Of a stretch of 64,000 nucleotides of DNA, positions 38,420 through 47,261 are shown in pieces (the first letter of the stretch is position 1; the number at the start of each line of letters is the position of its first letter). The position numbers and the translations under genes are program-made. The notes under the pieces were generated by a model, which was not told the DNA's origin, did not search any database, and saw only the letters and a program-made list of their open reading frames with translations. Source of the stretch: an uncultured Agathobaculum sp. (GTDB lineage Bacteria > Bacillota > Clostridia > Oscillospirales > Butyricicoccaceae). The stretch spans positions 62,001 to 126,000 of the forward strand of contig NZ_CALWJJ010000004.1 in NCBI RefSeq assembly GCF_944380985.1, written 5' to 3'.

Positions 38420-39625
38420 ATGGCAAAGGAAAAATTTGACCGCTCGCTGCCGCACGTAAACATCGGCACCATCGGCCACGTTGACCATGGCAAGACCACC
38501 CTGACCGCGGCGATCACCAAGGTTCTGGCGATGGAAGGCGAAGCTGAGTACCAGGCTTATGACTCTATTGACAAGGCGCCGGAGGAGAAGGAGCGCGGCA
38601 TTACGATCAACACTGCGCACGTTGAGTATCACACCAAGAGCCGCCACTATGCACACGTTGACTGCCCGGGTCACGCCGACTACGTTAAGAACATGATTAC
38701 CGGTGCGGCGCAGATGGATGGTGCAATCCTGGTTGTTTCTGCCGCGGACGGCCCGATGCCCCAGACCCGTGAGCACATCCTGCTTGCCCGTCAGGTAGGC
38801 GTACCGTATATCGTTGTATTTATGAACAAGGTTGACCAGGTTGATGATGCTGAGCTGCTCGATCTGGTTGAGATGGAGATCCGCGAGCTGCTGTCCTCCT
38901 ACGAGTTCCCGGGCGACGACGTTCCGGTAATCCGCGGCTCCGCGCTGGGCGTGCTGACCTCCGAGTCCACCGATCCGAACGCGCCGGAGTACGCTTGCAT
39001 CCACGAACTGATGGACGCTGTTGACACCTATATCCCGACGCCGGACCGCGCGGCTGATAAGCCGTTCATCATGCCGGTTGAGGACGTGTTCTCGATCACC
39101 GGCCGTGGTACGGTTGCTACCGGTCGTGTTGAGCGCGGTCAGCTGAACATGGGCGAGGAAGTTGAGATCGTTGGTCTGATGGACGCGCCGCGCAAGACCG
39201 TTGTTACCGGTATCGAGATGTTCCGCAAGCTGCTGGACTATGCTGAAGCTGGCGACAACATCGGTGCGCTGCTCCGCGGCATTCAGAAGACCGAGATCGA
39301 GCGCGGACAGGTTCTGGCAAAGCCCGGTTCCATTCATCCGCACACCAAGTTCCACGGCCAGGTTTACGTGCTGAAGAAGGAAGAGGGCGGCCGTCACACC
39401 CCGTTCTTTAACAACTATCGTCCGCAGTTCTACTTCCGTACTACCGACGTTACCGGCGTTATCACCCTGCCGGCCGGCACTGAGATGTGCATGCCGGGCG
39501 ACAATGTTGAGATGGACGTTGAGCTGATTACTCCGATTGCGATCGAGGAAGGCCTGCGTTTCGCTATCCGCGAGGGTGGCCGTACCGTAGGTTCTGGCGT
39601 TGTTACTAAGATCAACGCTGACTAA
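38420..39625 (+). CDS. tuf: Elongation factor Tu
   Basis: EF-Tu is the GTPase that delivers aminoacyl-tRNA to the ribosome. Motifs [35 protein letters not shown] (G3) and NKVDQVDD (G4) are intact. Domains 2 and 3 contain [13 protein letters not shown] and [24 protein letters not shown] (in part). It has 401 residues. GAGGAGG precedes ATG 38420. Codon use is strongly biased, as expected for a highly expressed gene. Confidence 0.99.
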   Translation: MAKEKFDRSLPHVNIGTIGHVDHGKTTLTAAITKVLAMEGEAEYQAYDSIDKAPEEKERGITINTAHVEYHTKSRHYAHVDCPGHADYVKNMITGAAQMDGAILVVSAADGPMPQTREHILLARQVGVPYIVVFMNKVDQVDDAELLDLVEMEIRELLSSYEFPGDDVPVIRGSALGVLTSESTDPNAPEYACIHELMDAVDTYIPTPDRAADKPFIMPVEDVFSITGRGTVATGRVERGQLNMGEEVEIVGLMDAPRKTVVTGIEMFRKLLDYAEAGDNIGALLRGIQKTEIERGQVLAKPGSIHPHTKFHGQVYVLKKEEGGRHTPFFNNYRPQFYFRTTDVTGVITLPAGTEMCMPGDNVEMDVELITPIAIEEGLRFAIREGGRTVGSGVVTKINAD

Positions 39626-39633
39626 TTGACTTT

Positions 39634-39666
39634 AAAAAACTCCCATGCTTGACATGGGAGTTTTTT
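39634..39666. terminator. Strong terminator after tuf
   Basis: A perfect 14-bp stem AAAAAACTCCCATG (39634-39647 with 39653-39666) has a CTTGA loop and ends in six T. It is symmetric enough to work both ways. Confidence 0.92.
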
Positions 39667-39719
39667 CTTGTCTATTTTTCATCTTTTGCGGCAGACTAAG
39701 CGTGAGGAGGGAGATACAA

Positions 39720-39953
39720 ATGAAGTCGAACGAGCTATCAGATCATCAGGCGCAGGCAGCGCAAAAGGCTTTTGCGTGGATGGATTGCAGCAAACCAAGT
39801 ATATCTGCGCGCAGCAGTGAGCCGGAAGAAGACGATGGCGTTGCTGAAGGAATTGCGGTTCCGCTGCACAAGCATGGTCGCGGGCGCTCGCATCCGATGA
39901 AAGGCACCAACAGTGAGGATCTGACTGAGTGGTGCATCGAGCATCAGACCTGA
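39720..39953 (+). CDS. Hypothetical 77-residue protein
   Basis: I do not recognise it. It is polar with no signal or membrane segment: MKSNELSDHQAQAAQKAFAWMDCSKPS, an acidic middle (SSEPEEDDGV), a basic His/Arg patch (LHKHGRGRSHPMKG) and an acidic end (SEDLTEWCIEHQT). GAGGAGGGAG is 6 bases before ATG 39720, which supports translation. A terminator follows it. No promoter is evident after the tuf terminator, so it may depend on read-through. Confidence 0.6.
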   Translation: MKSNELSDHQAQAAQKAFAWMDCSKPSISARSSEPEEDDGVAEGIAVPLHKHGRGRSHPMKGTNSEDLTEWCIEHQT

Positions 39954-39965
39954 TAAAACACGGGT

Positions 39966-40001
39966 AGGGCTACTGCACAGATGCGGCAGCCCTGCTGTTT
40001 T
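39966..40001 (+). terminator. Terminator after the 77-residue gene
   Basis: AGGGCTACTGC (39966-39976) pairs with GCGGCAGCCCT (39983-39993) with two mismatched positions, followed by GCTGTTTTA. Confidence 0.6.
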
Positions 40002-40027
40002 ACATTTTGCCCGGTTTGTGCTACAAT
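39999..40027 (+). promoter_or_regulatory. Promoter for the 99-residue membrane protein and recD2
   Basis: TTTACA (39999-40004), 17-bp spacer, TACAAT (40022-40027), 64 bases before ATG 40092. Confidence 0.75.
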
Positions 40028-40091
40028 ATACCGGTGAACAGGGCACGCGGGATATAAAAGCTGCATAGCCTGAAAGCAGGAGGGAAGAACC

Positions 40092-40391
40092 ATGTCTGTT
40101 TTCTGGCAATCCGTGCTGGCAGTATTTGCCGCCGTGGGCTTTTATACACTGCTGCATACCGTTTACGAGCTGATTAGTGCTCGCGTTCTGCGAATGCACA
40201 GCGCGGCTGAGCTGACGCTCTATGGCGATGGCTGTGACCCTGCAAGCGAGCAGCTGATCCGCATGGCGGCCCGCGTGCGCCGGCAGTATCTGCCCGGGAT
40301 GTCGATTACCTTTGTTGAGATTGGCAGTGGGCAGGGGCAGAATATCGCCCGGCACATGGCCGCGCGGATGGACATCATGTATCTGGAGTGA
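40092..40391 (+). CDS. Hypothetical small membrane-anchored protein
   Basis: A 99-residue protein with one N-terminal hydrophobic helix (WQSVLAVFAAVGFYTLLHTV) and a soluble domain of about 70 residues (LTLYGDGCDPASEQLIRMAARVRRQYLPG, then ITFVEIGSGQGQN). Start ATG 40092 has GCAGGAGGG upstream. I do not recognise the family. It lies 21 bases before recD2 and probably shares its transcript; that is no proof of a shared role. Confidence 0.65.
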   Translation: MSVFWQSVLAVFAAVGFYTLLHTVYELISARVLRMHSAAELTLYGDGCDPASEQLIRMAARVRRQYLPGMSITFVEIGSGQGQNIARHMAARMDIMYLE

Positions 40392-40412
40392 CAAAAGAGG
40401 AACGGTGGAGCG

Positions 40413-42692
40413 TTGGACGAGAGAGAGTATGTATTGATAAGCGGCACGGTGGAGCAGATCGTTTTCTATAACAAGGAAAACGGCTACGCCGTGCTGCGTC
40501 TTGCGGCCGAAAACGGCGCCGAGGTGACCGCCACCGGCACTTTTCCCAATATTGGGCTGGGTGAGCAGGTCATTTTAACCGGGCTGTGGGTGACGCATCC
40601 ATCCTATGGCGAGCAGCTTCAGACGGTGGCGTTTGAGCGGCGCCTGCCCTCATCGGTGCGGGGGATCGCCGAATATCTGGGATCAGGGCTGATCCGAGGA
40701 ATCGGGCAGCGGCTTGCCGTCCGCATTGCGGAAAAGTTTGGAGAGGATACCTTCGACGTCCTCGCCCATCAACCTGAACGGTTGACCGAAATCCGCGGTA
40801 TCACTTCGAAAAAGGCGCGCGAGATCGGGCGTCAGTTTGTCGAGCAGAGTGAGATGCGCCTGCTGATGGACTTTTTAAACGAGCATAGCCTGCCGGTTGC
40901 GCTTACGCCGCTGCTGTACAAGCGTCTGCACGAAAGCGCAATAGACGCGCTGTGCGAAAACCCGTATCTGCTGTGTGATCCATATTACGACGTCGATTTC
41001 CGGCTGGCCGATGGGCTGGCGATGGAGCTCGGTTTATCACTGCTGTCGGATGAGCGTGCGGACGCAGGCGTGACATATACGCTGATGTTTAATCTAGATA
41101 ACGGACATACTTTTATTCCTGTGGAGAAGTTGATACGCGCAGTATGCACCCTGCTGTCAGACAATGATGTTGTGTTTGACGAGGATCGCGCGCTTGCCAG
41201 TATTGAGCGGCTGGCCGCGACAGGCAGACTGGTGCGCGAGCACATTGCGGGGAAGGATGCGGTCTATCTACGCGGCATGCGTGACGCAGAGACCTATCTT
41301 GCGGATATGCTTGGGCAGATGGCTGAGCGTAATTATGAATACGATTTTGATGTAAACACGCTGCTGGATGCGTTACTCGATAGCGCGGAATTTCTGTATT
41401 CGGATAAGCAGCGGCAGGCGATCACCTGCGCTGCGCGCAACGGGCTGGTCATCCTGACCGGCGGGCCGGGTACGGGCAAGACCACCACGGTGCGTGGCAT
41501 TCTTCAGGTTTTTGAGGCGCTCGGCCTACAAACGCTGCTCGCCGCACCGACCGGCCGTGCCGCCAAGCGGCTGTCCGATCTGACCGGCATGGAGGCAAAA
41601 ACCATCCACCGGCTGCTCGAGGCGGGCTTTGCCCCGGGTGGGCGCACCGCCTTTGCGCGCAACCTGACTAACCCGCTGGAGTGCGATGCGGTCATTCTGG
41701 ACGAGGTGTCCATGGTTGATATAGTACTTATGCAGGCGTTGGTCGAGGCCCTGCCTTACGGGGCGCGGCTCGTGTTGGTCGGGGATGCGGATCAGTTGCC
41801 GCCGGTCGGCCCTGGCAATTTTCTGCGTGACGTGATCGCCTCGCACCGCGTGCCGACCATCGGTCTGACCGAGATATTCCGGCAAGCGCAGCAGTCGGAT
41901 ATTGTGATGAACGCGCACGCGGTCAATGCCGGGCAGATGCCCGTGCCCTCGAGGGCGGAGGGTGACTTTTTCTGGCTAAAGCGCGCCGACCCCGCCGCTG
42001 TGATCGATACGGTCGTGCAGTTGTGCGCTACGCGCCTACCGGGGCACTATGGGTTTTCGCCGTCGCAGATCCAGGTACTATCGCCCGGCAAACGGCAGGG
42101 CAGCGGTACGATCGCGCTCAACCGTCGTTTGCAGGAGACGCTCAACCCTTCTGCGGAAAACAAGCTTGAAAAGCGTTTTGGCGACTGGGTGTTCCGCGAG
42201 GGCGACCGCGTGATGCAGGTGCGCAACAACTATGATATTGTGTGGGAGCGTATCAGCGACGGAGAGCCGGGTACAGGGGTATTTAACGGTGACGTGGGCG
42301 AGATCCTGCAAATTTTTCCGCAGCAGGAGTGCCTGACGATCCGGTTTGATGAGCGCATCGCTACCTATACTTATGATATGTTGGGCGAGATAGAGCTTGC
42401 CTATGCGTTCACTGTGCACAAATCCCAGGGCAGCGAGTTCGACGCGGTTGTGCTTGCATTGTCGGATGGCCTGCCGCGCCGCCTGCTCACACGCAACATT
42501 CTGTATACTGCGATCACGCGTGCACGGCAGTTGCTTGTCATAGTCGGCAGTGATGATACAATAGCATATATGGTGGGCAACAATCAGAAAGGGCGGCGGT
42601 ACAGTGCGCTTGCAGCGCGTATGCGCGCTGATGCAGCATCCGACGCGCCCGGAGGCAGTACAGCGAATGAAAGCGCGGAAAAACATGGATAA
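40413..42692 (+). CDS. recD2: RecD2-type ATP-dependent DNA helicase
   Basis: This is a superfamily 1B 5'-3' helicase not tied to RecBC. An N-terminal OB-like domain (ISGTVEQIVFYNKENGYAV) and helix-hairpin-helix repeats (GIGQRLAVRIAEKFGEDTF, LTEIRGITSKKAREIG) mark the RecD2 branch. Walker A GGPGTGKTT has Lys356; Walker B is in ILDEVSMVDI; motif III is LVGDADQLPPVGPGN; motif VI is YTAITRAR. It has 759 residues. It starts at TTG 40413, with AAGAGGAA 10 bases upstream. It acts in DNA repair and replication restart. Confidence 0.95.
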   Translation: MDEREYVLISGTVEQIVFYNKENGYAVLRLAAENGAEVTATGTFPNIGLGEQVILTGLWVTHPSYGEQLQTVAFERRLPSSVRGIAEYLGSGLIRGIGQRLAVRIAEKFGEDTFDVLAHQPERLTEIRGITSKKAREIGRQFVEQSEMRLLMDFLNEHSLPVALTPLLYKRLHESAIDALCENPYLLCDPYYDVDFRLADGLAMELGLSLLSDERADAGVTYTLMFNLDNGHTFIPVEKLIRAVCTLLSDNDVVFDEDRALASIERLAATGRLVREHIAGKDAVYLRGMRDAETYLADMLGQMAERNYEYDFDVNTLLDALLDSAEFLYSDKQRQAITCAARNGLVILTGGPGTGKTTTVRGILQVFEALGLQTLLAAPTGRAAKRLSDLTGMEAKTIHRLLEAGFAPGGRTAFARNLTNPLECDAVILDEVSMVDIVLMQALVEALPYGARLVLVGDADQLPPVGPGNFLRDVIASHRVPTIGLTEIFRQAQQSDIVMNAHAVNAGQMPVPSRAEGDFFWLKRADPAAVIDTVVQLCATRLPGHYGFSPSQIQVLSPGKRQGSGTIALNRRLQETLNPSAENKLEKRFGDWVFREGDRVMQVRNNYDIVWERISDGEPGTGVFNGDVGEILQIFPQQECLTIRFDERIATYTYDMLGEIELAYAFTVHKSQGSEFDAVVLALSDGLPRRLLTRNILYTAITRARQLLVIVGSDDTIAYMVGNNQKGRRYSALAARMRADAASDAPGGSTANESAEKHG

Positions 42693-42716
42693 ATAACAAC
42701 AAATCGGTAAACAGCC

Positions 42717-42746
42717 TTGAAAATCACTATACAGATAGGGTATAAT
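42717..42746 (+). promoter_or_regulatory. Promoter for mreB
   Basis: TTGAAA (42717-42722), 18-bp spacer, TATAAT (42741-42746), 50 bases before the mreB start. Confidence 0.82.
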
Positions 42747-42795
42747 AAAACCACTGTAAACTGATGGAACCGAATGAAAAGGATGAAATGAGAAT

Positions 42796-43860
42796 ATGGC
42801 TTCTTTTCTGGAAATTTTAGCGAAAAAATTTTCACTGTTCTCCAGTGACATCGGCATTGACCTTGGCACAGCGACCGTGCTTGTCTATGTAAAGGGGAAG
42901 GGCATTGTGCTCAACGAGCCGTCCGTTGTCGCGGTAGATAAGGTATCGGGCAAGATTTTGTCCGTCGGCGCCGAGGCGCAAAAGATGCTCGGCCGCACGC
43001 CGGGCAATATCATCGCCATCCGTCCGCTGCGCGAGGGCGTCATCTCGGACTATGAGATGACCGAGCGCATGATAAAAGAATTCATTCGCAAAGTGCAGGG
43101 CTTTCGGCTATTTAAGCCAAACGTAGTCATCTGCGTGCCGTCGATCATCACCGAGGTTGAGGAGCGTGCGGTTATTGACGCGGGCACCCAGGCGGGCGCA
43201 AAGCGCGTATTTCTGATTGAGGAGCCGGTTGCGGCCGCGATCGGCGCGGGTATCGATATTGCAAAGCCTAGCGGTAATATGGTGGTTGACATCGGCGGGG
43301 GAACGACCGATGTAGCAGTTATCTCGCTTGGCGGTATTGTCGAATCGACATCAATCAAGGTCGCGGGCGATAAGTTTGATGAGGCGATTGTCAAATATGT
43401 GCGTCGCAAGCACAACGCGCTGATCGGCGAGCGCACGGCGGAGCACATCAAAAAGACCATCGGCTGCGTTTATCCGCGTACTGAGGAGGTCTCTATGGAG
43501 GTCAAAGGGCGCTGTCTGCTGACCGGCCTGCCGCGCACCTTTTCGGTCAACTCATCCGAGATTCTTGATGCGCTCGAGGAAGTCAGCTCGACGATCGTCG
43601 AGGCAATCCACTGGGTGGTTGAGCGCACGCCCCCTGAGCTGACGGGCGATATTTCAACCAATGGTATCGTTATGACCGGCGGCGGCTCGCTCATTTGGGG
43701 TTTTGACAAGCTGGTTTCGTCCAAAACCGGCATACCAACCCATATAGCGGATGAGGCGATTTCCTGCGTTGCCTATGGCACGGGCAACTGTCTGGAAAAT
43801 CTTTCCGGAATGCAAGATGGTACAATGAATCTATCTCGCCAGCGCCAGATGATGCAGTGA
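42796..43860 (+). CDS. mreB: Rod-shape protein MreB/Mbl
   Basis: This actin-like protein forms short membrane filaments that guide lateral wall synthesis. The phosphate-1 motif IGIDLGTATVLVYVKGKG, the IRPLREGVISDYE block, VDIGGGTTDVAVISLG and the TGGGSLIWGF adenosine motif are all clear. It has 354 residues, with an N-terminal amphipathic stretch (FLEILAKKF) for membrane contact. It is not followed by mreC/mreD, so it may be the Mbl-type paralogue. The ribosome site is weak (AAAAGGAT). Confidence 0.95.
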   Translation: MASFLEILAKKFSLFSSDIGIDLGTATVLVYVKGKGIVLNEPSVVAVDKVSGKILSVGAEAQKMLGRTPGNIIAIRPLREGVISDYEMTERMIKEFIRKVQGFRLFKPNVVICVPSIITEVEERAVIDAGTQAGAKRVFLIEEPVAAAIGAGIDIAKPSGNMVVDIGGGTTDVAVISLGGIVESTSIKVAGDKFDEAIVKYVRRKHNALIGERTAEHIKKTIGCVYPRTEEVSMEVKGRCLLTGLPRTFSVNSSEILDALEEVSSTIVEAIHWVVERTPPELTGDISTNGIVMTGGGSLIWGFDKLVSSKTGIPTHIADEAISCVAYGTGNCLENLSGMQDGTMNLSRQRQMMQ

Positions 43861-43974
43861 CACTTTTGTTAGGTGCGTGTGCGATCCGGCCTGATGCATG
43901 TGCCCACACAGGTGTGGATGAACTACCGACCGAGATGCGGCTGGCAGAGCATAATCACTTTCTCTACTTGTATT

Positions 43975-44020
43975 AAAAACCGCGCGCATGATTTTGGTAT
44001 CCTCTCATGCCGCGGTTTTT
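43975..44020 (+). terminator. Terminator after mreB
   Basis: AAAAACCGCG-c-GCATG pairs with CATGC-CGCGGTTTTT (one bulge). A second small hairpin AAAACCGG/CCGGTTTT (44023-44043) follows. Confidence 0.75.
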
Positions 44021-44059
44021 ATAAAACCGGCGCGTCCGGTTTTCCGTATCGCATCAATC

Positions 44060-44204
44060 CGCAGCAGAGCGGCGGATTTGATATAGCTGCGCTTTGCAGC
44101 ATGCCGTGCCTGTGGGCGCGGGGAGAAAATGGCTCAGGCGGAGTGAAAATGGTATGCCGCATGCTGCGCAATACCTGCACACCCGCCGCAATACGGGTGT
44201 TTTT
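44060..44204 (+). other. Structured leader with attenuator-like hairpin, unknown class
   Basis: This lies in a 360-base gap (43861-44220) with no gene. GCAGCATGC (44096-44104) is perfectly complementary to GCATGCTGC (44159-44167), enclosing 54 bases with an inner GCCTG/CAGGC stem. An upstream CGCAGC/GCTGCG pair (44060-44065, 44086-44091) could compete. Directly after comes a terminator-like hairpin: ACACCCG (44179-44185) with CGGGTGT (44194-44200) and TTTT. It ends a few bases before the ribosome site of the next gene. The layout suggests a cis-regulatory RNA. I match it to no known class. Confidence 0.4.
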
Positions 44205-44220
44205 GATGGGAGGATATGCT

Positions 44221-45261
44221 ATGGCAGATCGGAACACGAACGCATGGGTAGAGGTTGGCGTGACAGGAGCAAAATCGCTGACCGAGGGCCGCTGGAAAAT
44301 GTCAGCGGATGAGCAGGACTTTCTTTTGCGCAGTGCAGAGGATCAGGGTGAGACCACTATTTTACACTTTGAGCGCGCGGCTTGCCGCCTGGAAAAACAG
44401 AAGACAGCGCATGTTTTACTGGACCGAAACGGCCTGCTCGATCGATATGAGCTGGAGCCTATCCGCATGGAGCTGACCTTGCCGGATGGTGAGCGCGCGG
44501 AGCTTGCCGCAGTATGCAGCCTGGATAATATACAGAAATTATCCGGCTGGGGTCTGTCCATTTTGCCGGTGTTCGATTTGCTGGATAAACCAGATGCGAC
44601 AGAGAGTATCACCTGCGCGCAGGGCAACGACCTGCTGCCAGATGGCGCACGCCTTGAGGTATGGCGCGCGCAGGACGAACTTGTGCTGCTCAAACGTGAC
44701 AGCGGCTTGTATACACCCAAGCGCACCGTGCAGTTTGGCCGTCTTGCGGTGCGGTCGATTCGCTCGGTGCGGCAGATGGGTGAAGTCAAGCGAGAGGCGT
44801 ATCAGATTCCAGGTACGCCGGGTGGCATCCATCTAGGCAAGGCGGTGCTTATTGGCGCGCTACTTGCCGTTGCGCTGGGATTTTTGGGTGCGATAATTTT
44901 GAGCGCACTGGGTTTAATTGCGGGCATTGCAGTCGGCGTGATCATTGGCGTTTGTCAGGCTAGTGAGGAAGGCACGCCTGCCTGTACTGAGTATCGGGAG
45001 ATTGACGAGCGCAAGGTAATCGTAGACATCGACCAGCCGGATGGCGGCGCCGCGTCCATACTGTTCCAAAAGGAGGCCTGGGAGCCGCTAAATCGCTTGT
45101 TGGCGCCGGCAGAGCTGCAAGGCGGCGCATACCGCCGCCAGCCAGGAGCGGGAGAGGGTCTGGTCGATGAGCTGGAGCGCCTATCGGCTCTATATGAGGA
45201 TGGGCAACTAACCGTCGGTGAATTTGAGCAGGCAAAGTCCAAGCTGCTCGCGCAATTATGA
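44221..45261 (+). CDS. Membrane protein with C-terminal SHOCT domain, function unknown
   Basis: A 346-residue protein. Residues about 1-190 are soluble beta-rich sequence that I do not recognise, with FERAACRLEKQKTAHVLL in it. A hydrophobic hairpin of two segments follows (VLIGALLAVALGFLGAIIL, then LIAGIAVGVIIG). It ends in a SHOCT motif, ELERLSALYEDGQLTVGEFE, then QAKSKLLAQL. SHOCT tails often mark proteins that oligomerise or meet nucleic acids, but no activity is known. ATG 44221 has GGGAGG upstream; longer in-frame starts run through the structured leader and lack ribosome sites. tadA follows after 8 bases. Confidence 0.75.
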   Translation: MADRNTNAWVEVGVTGAKSLTEGRWKMSADEQDFLLRSAEDQGETTILHFERAACRLEKQKTAHVLLDRNGLLDRYELEPIRMELTLPDGERAELAAVCSLDNIQKLSGWGLSILPVFDLLDKPDATESITCAQGNDLLPDGARLEVWRAQDELVLLKRDSGLYTPKRTVQFGRLAVRSIRSVRQMGEVKREAYQIPGTPGGIHLGKAVLIGALLAVALGFLGAIILSALGLIAGIAVGVIIGVCQASEEGTPACTEYREIDERKVIVDIDQPDGGAASILFQKEAWEPLNRLLAPAELQGGAYRRQPGAGEGLVDELERLSALYEDGQLTVGEFEQAKSKLLAQL

Positions 45262-45269
45262 GGCAAGGT

Positions 45270-45770
45270 ATGAGCGAGCAGCAGCAATACATGAAAGCAG
45301 CGCTGCGCCTTGCGCGCAAGGCAGCAAGCGAGGGCGAGGTACCAGTCGGCGCGGTGGTTGTATGCGATGGTAAGATCGTTGGACGCGGGCGCAACCGCCG
45401 CGAAAGCAAAAAGAACGCGCTGCTTCATGCCGAAATAGAGGCGATTGGCAAGGCGTGCAAAAAGCTCGGCGGCTGGCGGTTGCATAAGTGTGATCTGTAT
45501 GTCACGCTCGAGCCATGTCCGATGTGCGCGGGCGCGATTATCAACGCCCGCATTAAAACCGTATATTACGGTGCGCCCGACCCCAAAGCAGGCTCGTGCG
45601 GCACGCTAGTCGACTTGTTTGTGCTGCCGTATAATCACCGGCCCGAGGTGGTCGCCGGTGTGCTTGAGGATGAGTGCGCCGATGTGCTGCGCGATTTTTT
45701 CCGCGCGCTGCGCAAGCGGCAAAAGGACGAGTGCGCACATAGGGAGGCAGACGCCGACAGTGTAGAGTAA
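45270..45770 (+). CDS. tadA: tRNA-specific adenosine deaminase TadA
   Basis: TadA converts adenosine-34 to inosine in the tRNA-Arg(ACG) anticodon. The zinc ligands and catalytic Glu are in HAE (53-55) and PCPMC (Cys83, Cys86). EVPVGAVVVCDGKIVGRGRN opens the deaminase fold. ATG 45270 has GAGG 6 bases upstream; ATG 45258, overlapping the previous stop, is an alternative adding four residues. Its 166 residues include a charged C-terminal tail. The SRP RNA gene, often found next to tadA in Bacillota, was not seen. Confidence 0.94.
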   Translation: MSEQQQYMKAALRLARKAASEGEVPVGAVVVCDGKIVGRGRNRRESKKNALLHAEIEAIGKACKKLGGWRLHKCDLYVTLEPCPMCAGAIINARIKTVYYGAPDPKAGSCGTLVDLFVLPYNHRPEVVAGVLEDECADVLRDFFRALRKRQKDECAHREADADSVE

Positions 45771-45831
45771 TGCTGTGCCTAGGCGTTTTAAGATAGATAG
45801 TACGTTAACTGATAAGGGGTAAAAAGAGAAA

Positions 45832-47202
45832 ATGCAACGAGAGAGACTTGGTTCGCGCCTGGGCTTTATCCTGCTTTCCGCAGGATGCGCTATCGGCGTG
45901 GGCAATGTGTGGAAATTTCCGTGGCTGGTTGGGCAGTATGGCGGCGGCGCGTTCGTCGTATGCTATGTTATCTTTCTGCTCATCCTCGGCCTGCCGATCA
46001 TGACGATGGAGTTTGCGGTCGGCCGCGCCAGCCAGAAAAGTCCGGTGCGGGCGTATCAGGCGCTTGAAAAGCCGGGCACCAAGTGGCACATCCATGGCTA
46101 TATTGCGCTGATCGGCAATTACCTACTGATGATGTTTTATACCACGGTCTGCGGCTGGATGCTATACTATTTTTACCAGATGGCGGCCGGCCACTTTGCA
46201 GGCCTGGATACCGCAGCTGTTGAAGCGGCGTTCCCGGAGATGCTCAGCCGCCCAGGGGTACTGACGCTGTGCATGGTGATCGTCGTTATTGCGGGTTTTG
46301 TAATTAACTCGTTCGGCTTGCAGAGCGGCCTTGAACGCGTAACCAAGGTGATGATGCTCGCGCTGCTTGCGATCATGGTCATTCTTGCAATCAACAGCAT
46401 ATTGACTGAGGGATCAGCGGAAGGCCTTCGGTTCTATCTTGTGCCTGATTTTGACCGCATGCAGGAGACCGGTATCATCGATGTGGTTGTAAACGCGATG
46501 AACCAGTCGTTTTTTACGCTTTCGCTCGGTATCGGTGCAATGGCTATTTTTGGCAGCTATATCGGCAAAAGCCGCGCACTGTTCGGCGAGGCGGTCAACG
46601 TTGCCATTCTGGATACATTTGTAGCATTCACCTCAGGGCTTATCATCTTCCCGGCCTGCTTTGCCTTTGGCGTCGCGCCGGATAGTGGCCCTAACCTGAT
46701 CTTTGTCACCTTACCCAATATTTTTAATCATATGGCGTTTGGCCGCTTGTGGGGCACGCTCTTTTTTGTGTTCATGGCATTTGCAGCGTTTTCAACCGTG
46801 CTTGCCGTATTTGAGAACATTATGTCCTGCTGGATGGATATGACCGGCTGGAGCCGCAAAAAAGTTGCAGCGATCAACACTGTGCTCATGATTGTACTCA
46901 GCCTGCCGTGTGTCTTTGGCTATAACCTATGGTCGGCATTCCAGCCATTTGGCGAGGGTACGACTATTCTCGACCTTGAAGACTTCCTCGTGTCTAACAT
47001 CTGGCTGCCGCTGGGTTCACTGGTGTATCTGTTGTTCTGCACCAGGCGCTACGGTTGGGGCTGGAAGAATTTCCAGGCGGAGGCCAACGAGGGCGGCGGC
47101 CTCAAAATACGAAATTGGATGCGGGTTTACGTCAGCTATATTCTACCGCTGATTGTTATCGCGCTGTTTGTGCTTGGCATAAAAGATAAGTTTTTTCCGT
47201 AA
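45832..47202 (+). CDS. Sodium-dependent transporter, NSS/SNF family
   Basis: This is a LeuT-fold Na+-coupled symporter for amino acids or amines. The family signature GVGNVWKFPWLVGQYGGGAF in TM1-TM2 holds the unwound substrate site. About eleven hydrophobic segments follow over 456 residues, ending in a short basic tail. TM6 and TM8 blocks (NQSFFTLSLGIGAMAIFGSY; FAAFSTVLAVFENI) are typical. The substrate cannot be told. The ribosome site is weak (AAGGGG far upstream). Confidence 0.93.
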   Translation: MQRERLGSRLGFILLSAGCAIGVGNVWKFPWLVGQYGGGAFVVCYVIFLLILGLPIMTMEFAVGRASQKSPVRAYQALEKPGTKWHIHGYIALIGNYLLMMFYTTVCGWMLYYFYQMAAGHFAGLDTAAVEAAFPEMLSRPGVLTLCMVIVVIAGFVINSFGLQSGLERVTKVMMLALLAIMVILAINSILTEGSAEGLRFYLVPDFDRMQETGIIDVVVNAMNQSFFTLSLGIGAMAIFGSYIGKSRALFGEAVNVAILDTFVAFTSGLIIFPACFAFGVAPDSGPNLIFVTLPNIFNHMAFGRLWGTLFFVFMAFAAFSTVLAVFENIMSCWMDMTGWSRKKVAAINTVLMIVLSLPCVFGYNLWSAFQPFGEGTTILDLEDFLVSNIWLPLGSLVYLLFCTRRYGWGWKNFQAEANEGGGLKIRNWMRVYVSYILPLIVIALFVLGIKDKFFP

Positions 47203-47208
47203 AATCGC

Positions 47209-47237
47209 TTGAAAAACGGGATGTAATGCAGTATAAT
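47209..47237 (+). promoter_or_regulatory. Promoter for tRNA-Leu
   Basis: TTGAAA (47209-47214), 17-bp spacer, TATAAT (47232-47237). The -10 lies inside a perfect inverted repeat ACGGGATG/CATCCCGT (47216-47223, 47249-47256), which may also be a weak end for the NSS transcript. Confidence 0.85.
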
Positions 47238-47261
47238 ATTATTTGTTGCATCCCGTAATTT

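Noticed and set aside
43873..44220. Long N-terminal extension of the SHOCT protein from an upstream ATG
   Set aside because: It would translate through the mreB terminator and structured leader without a ribosome site; ATG 44221 has a strong one.
45771..45831. SRP RNA gene next to tadA
   Set aside because: The gap is only about 60 bases and lacks the conserved SRP Alu or GGAA-loop parts.
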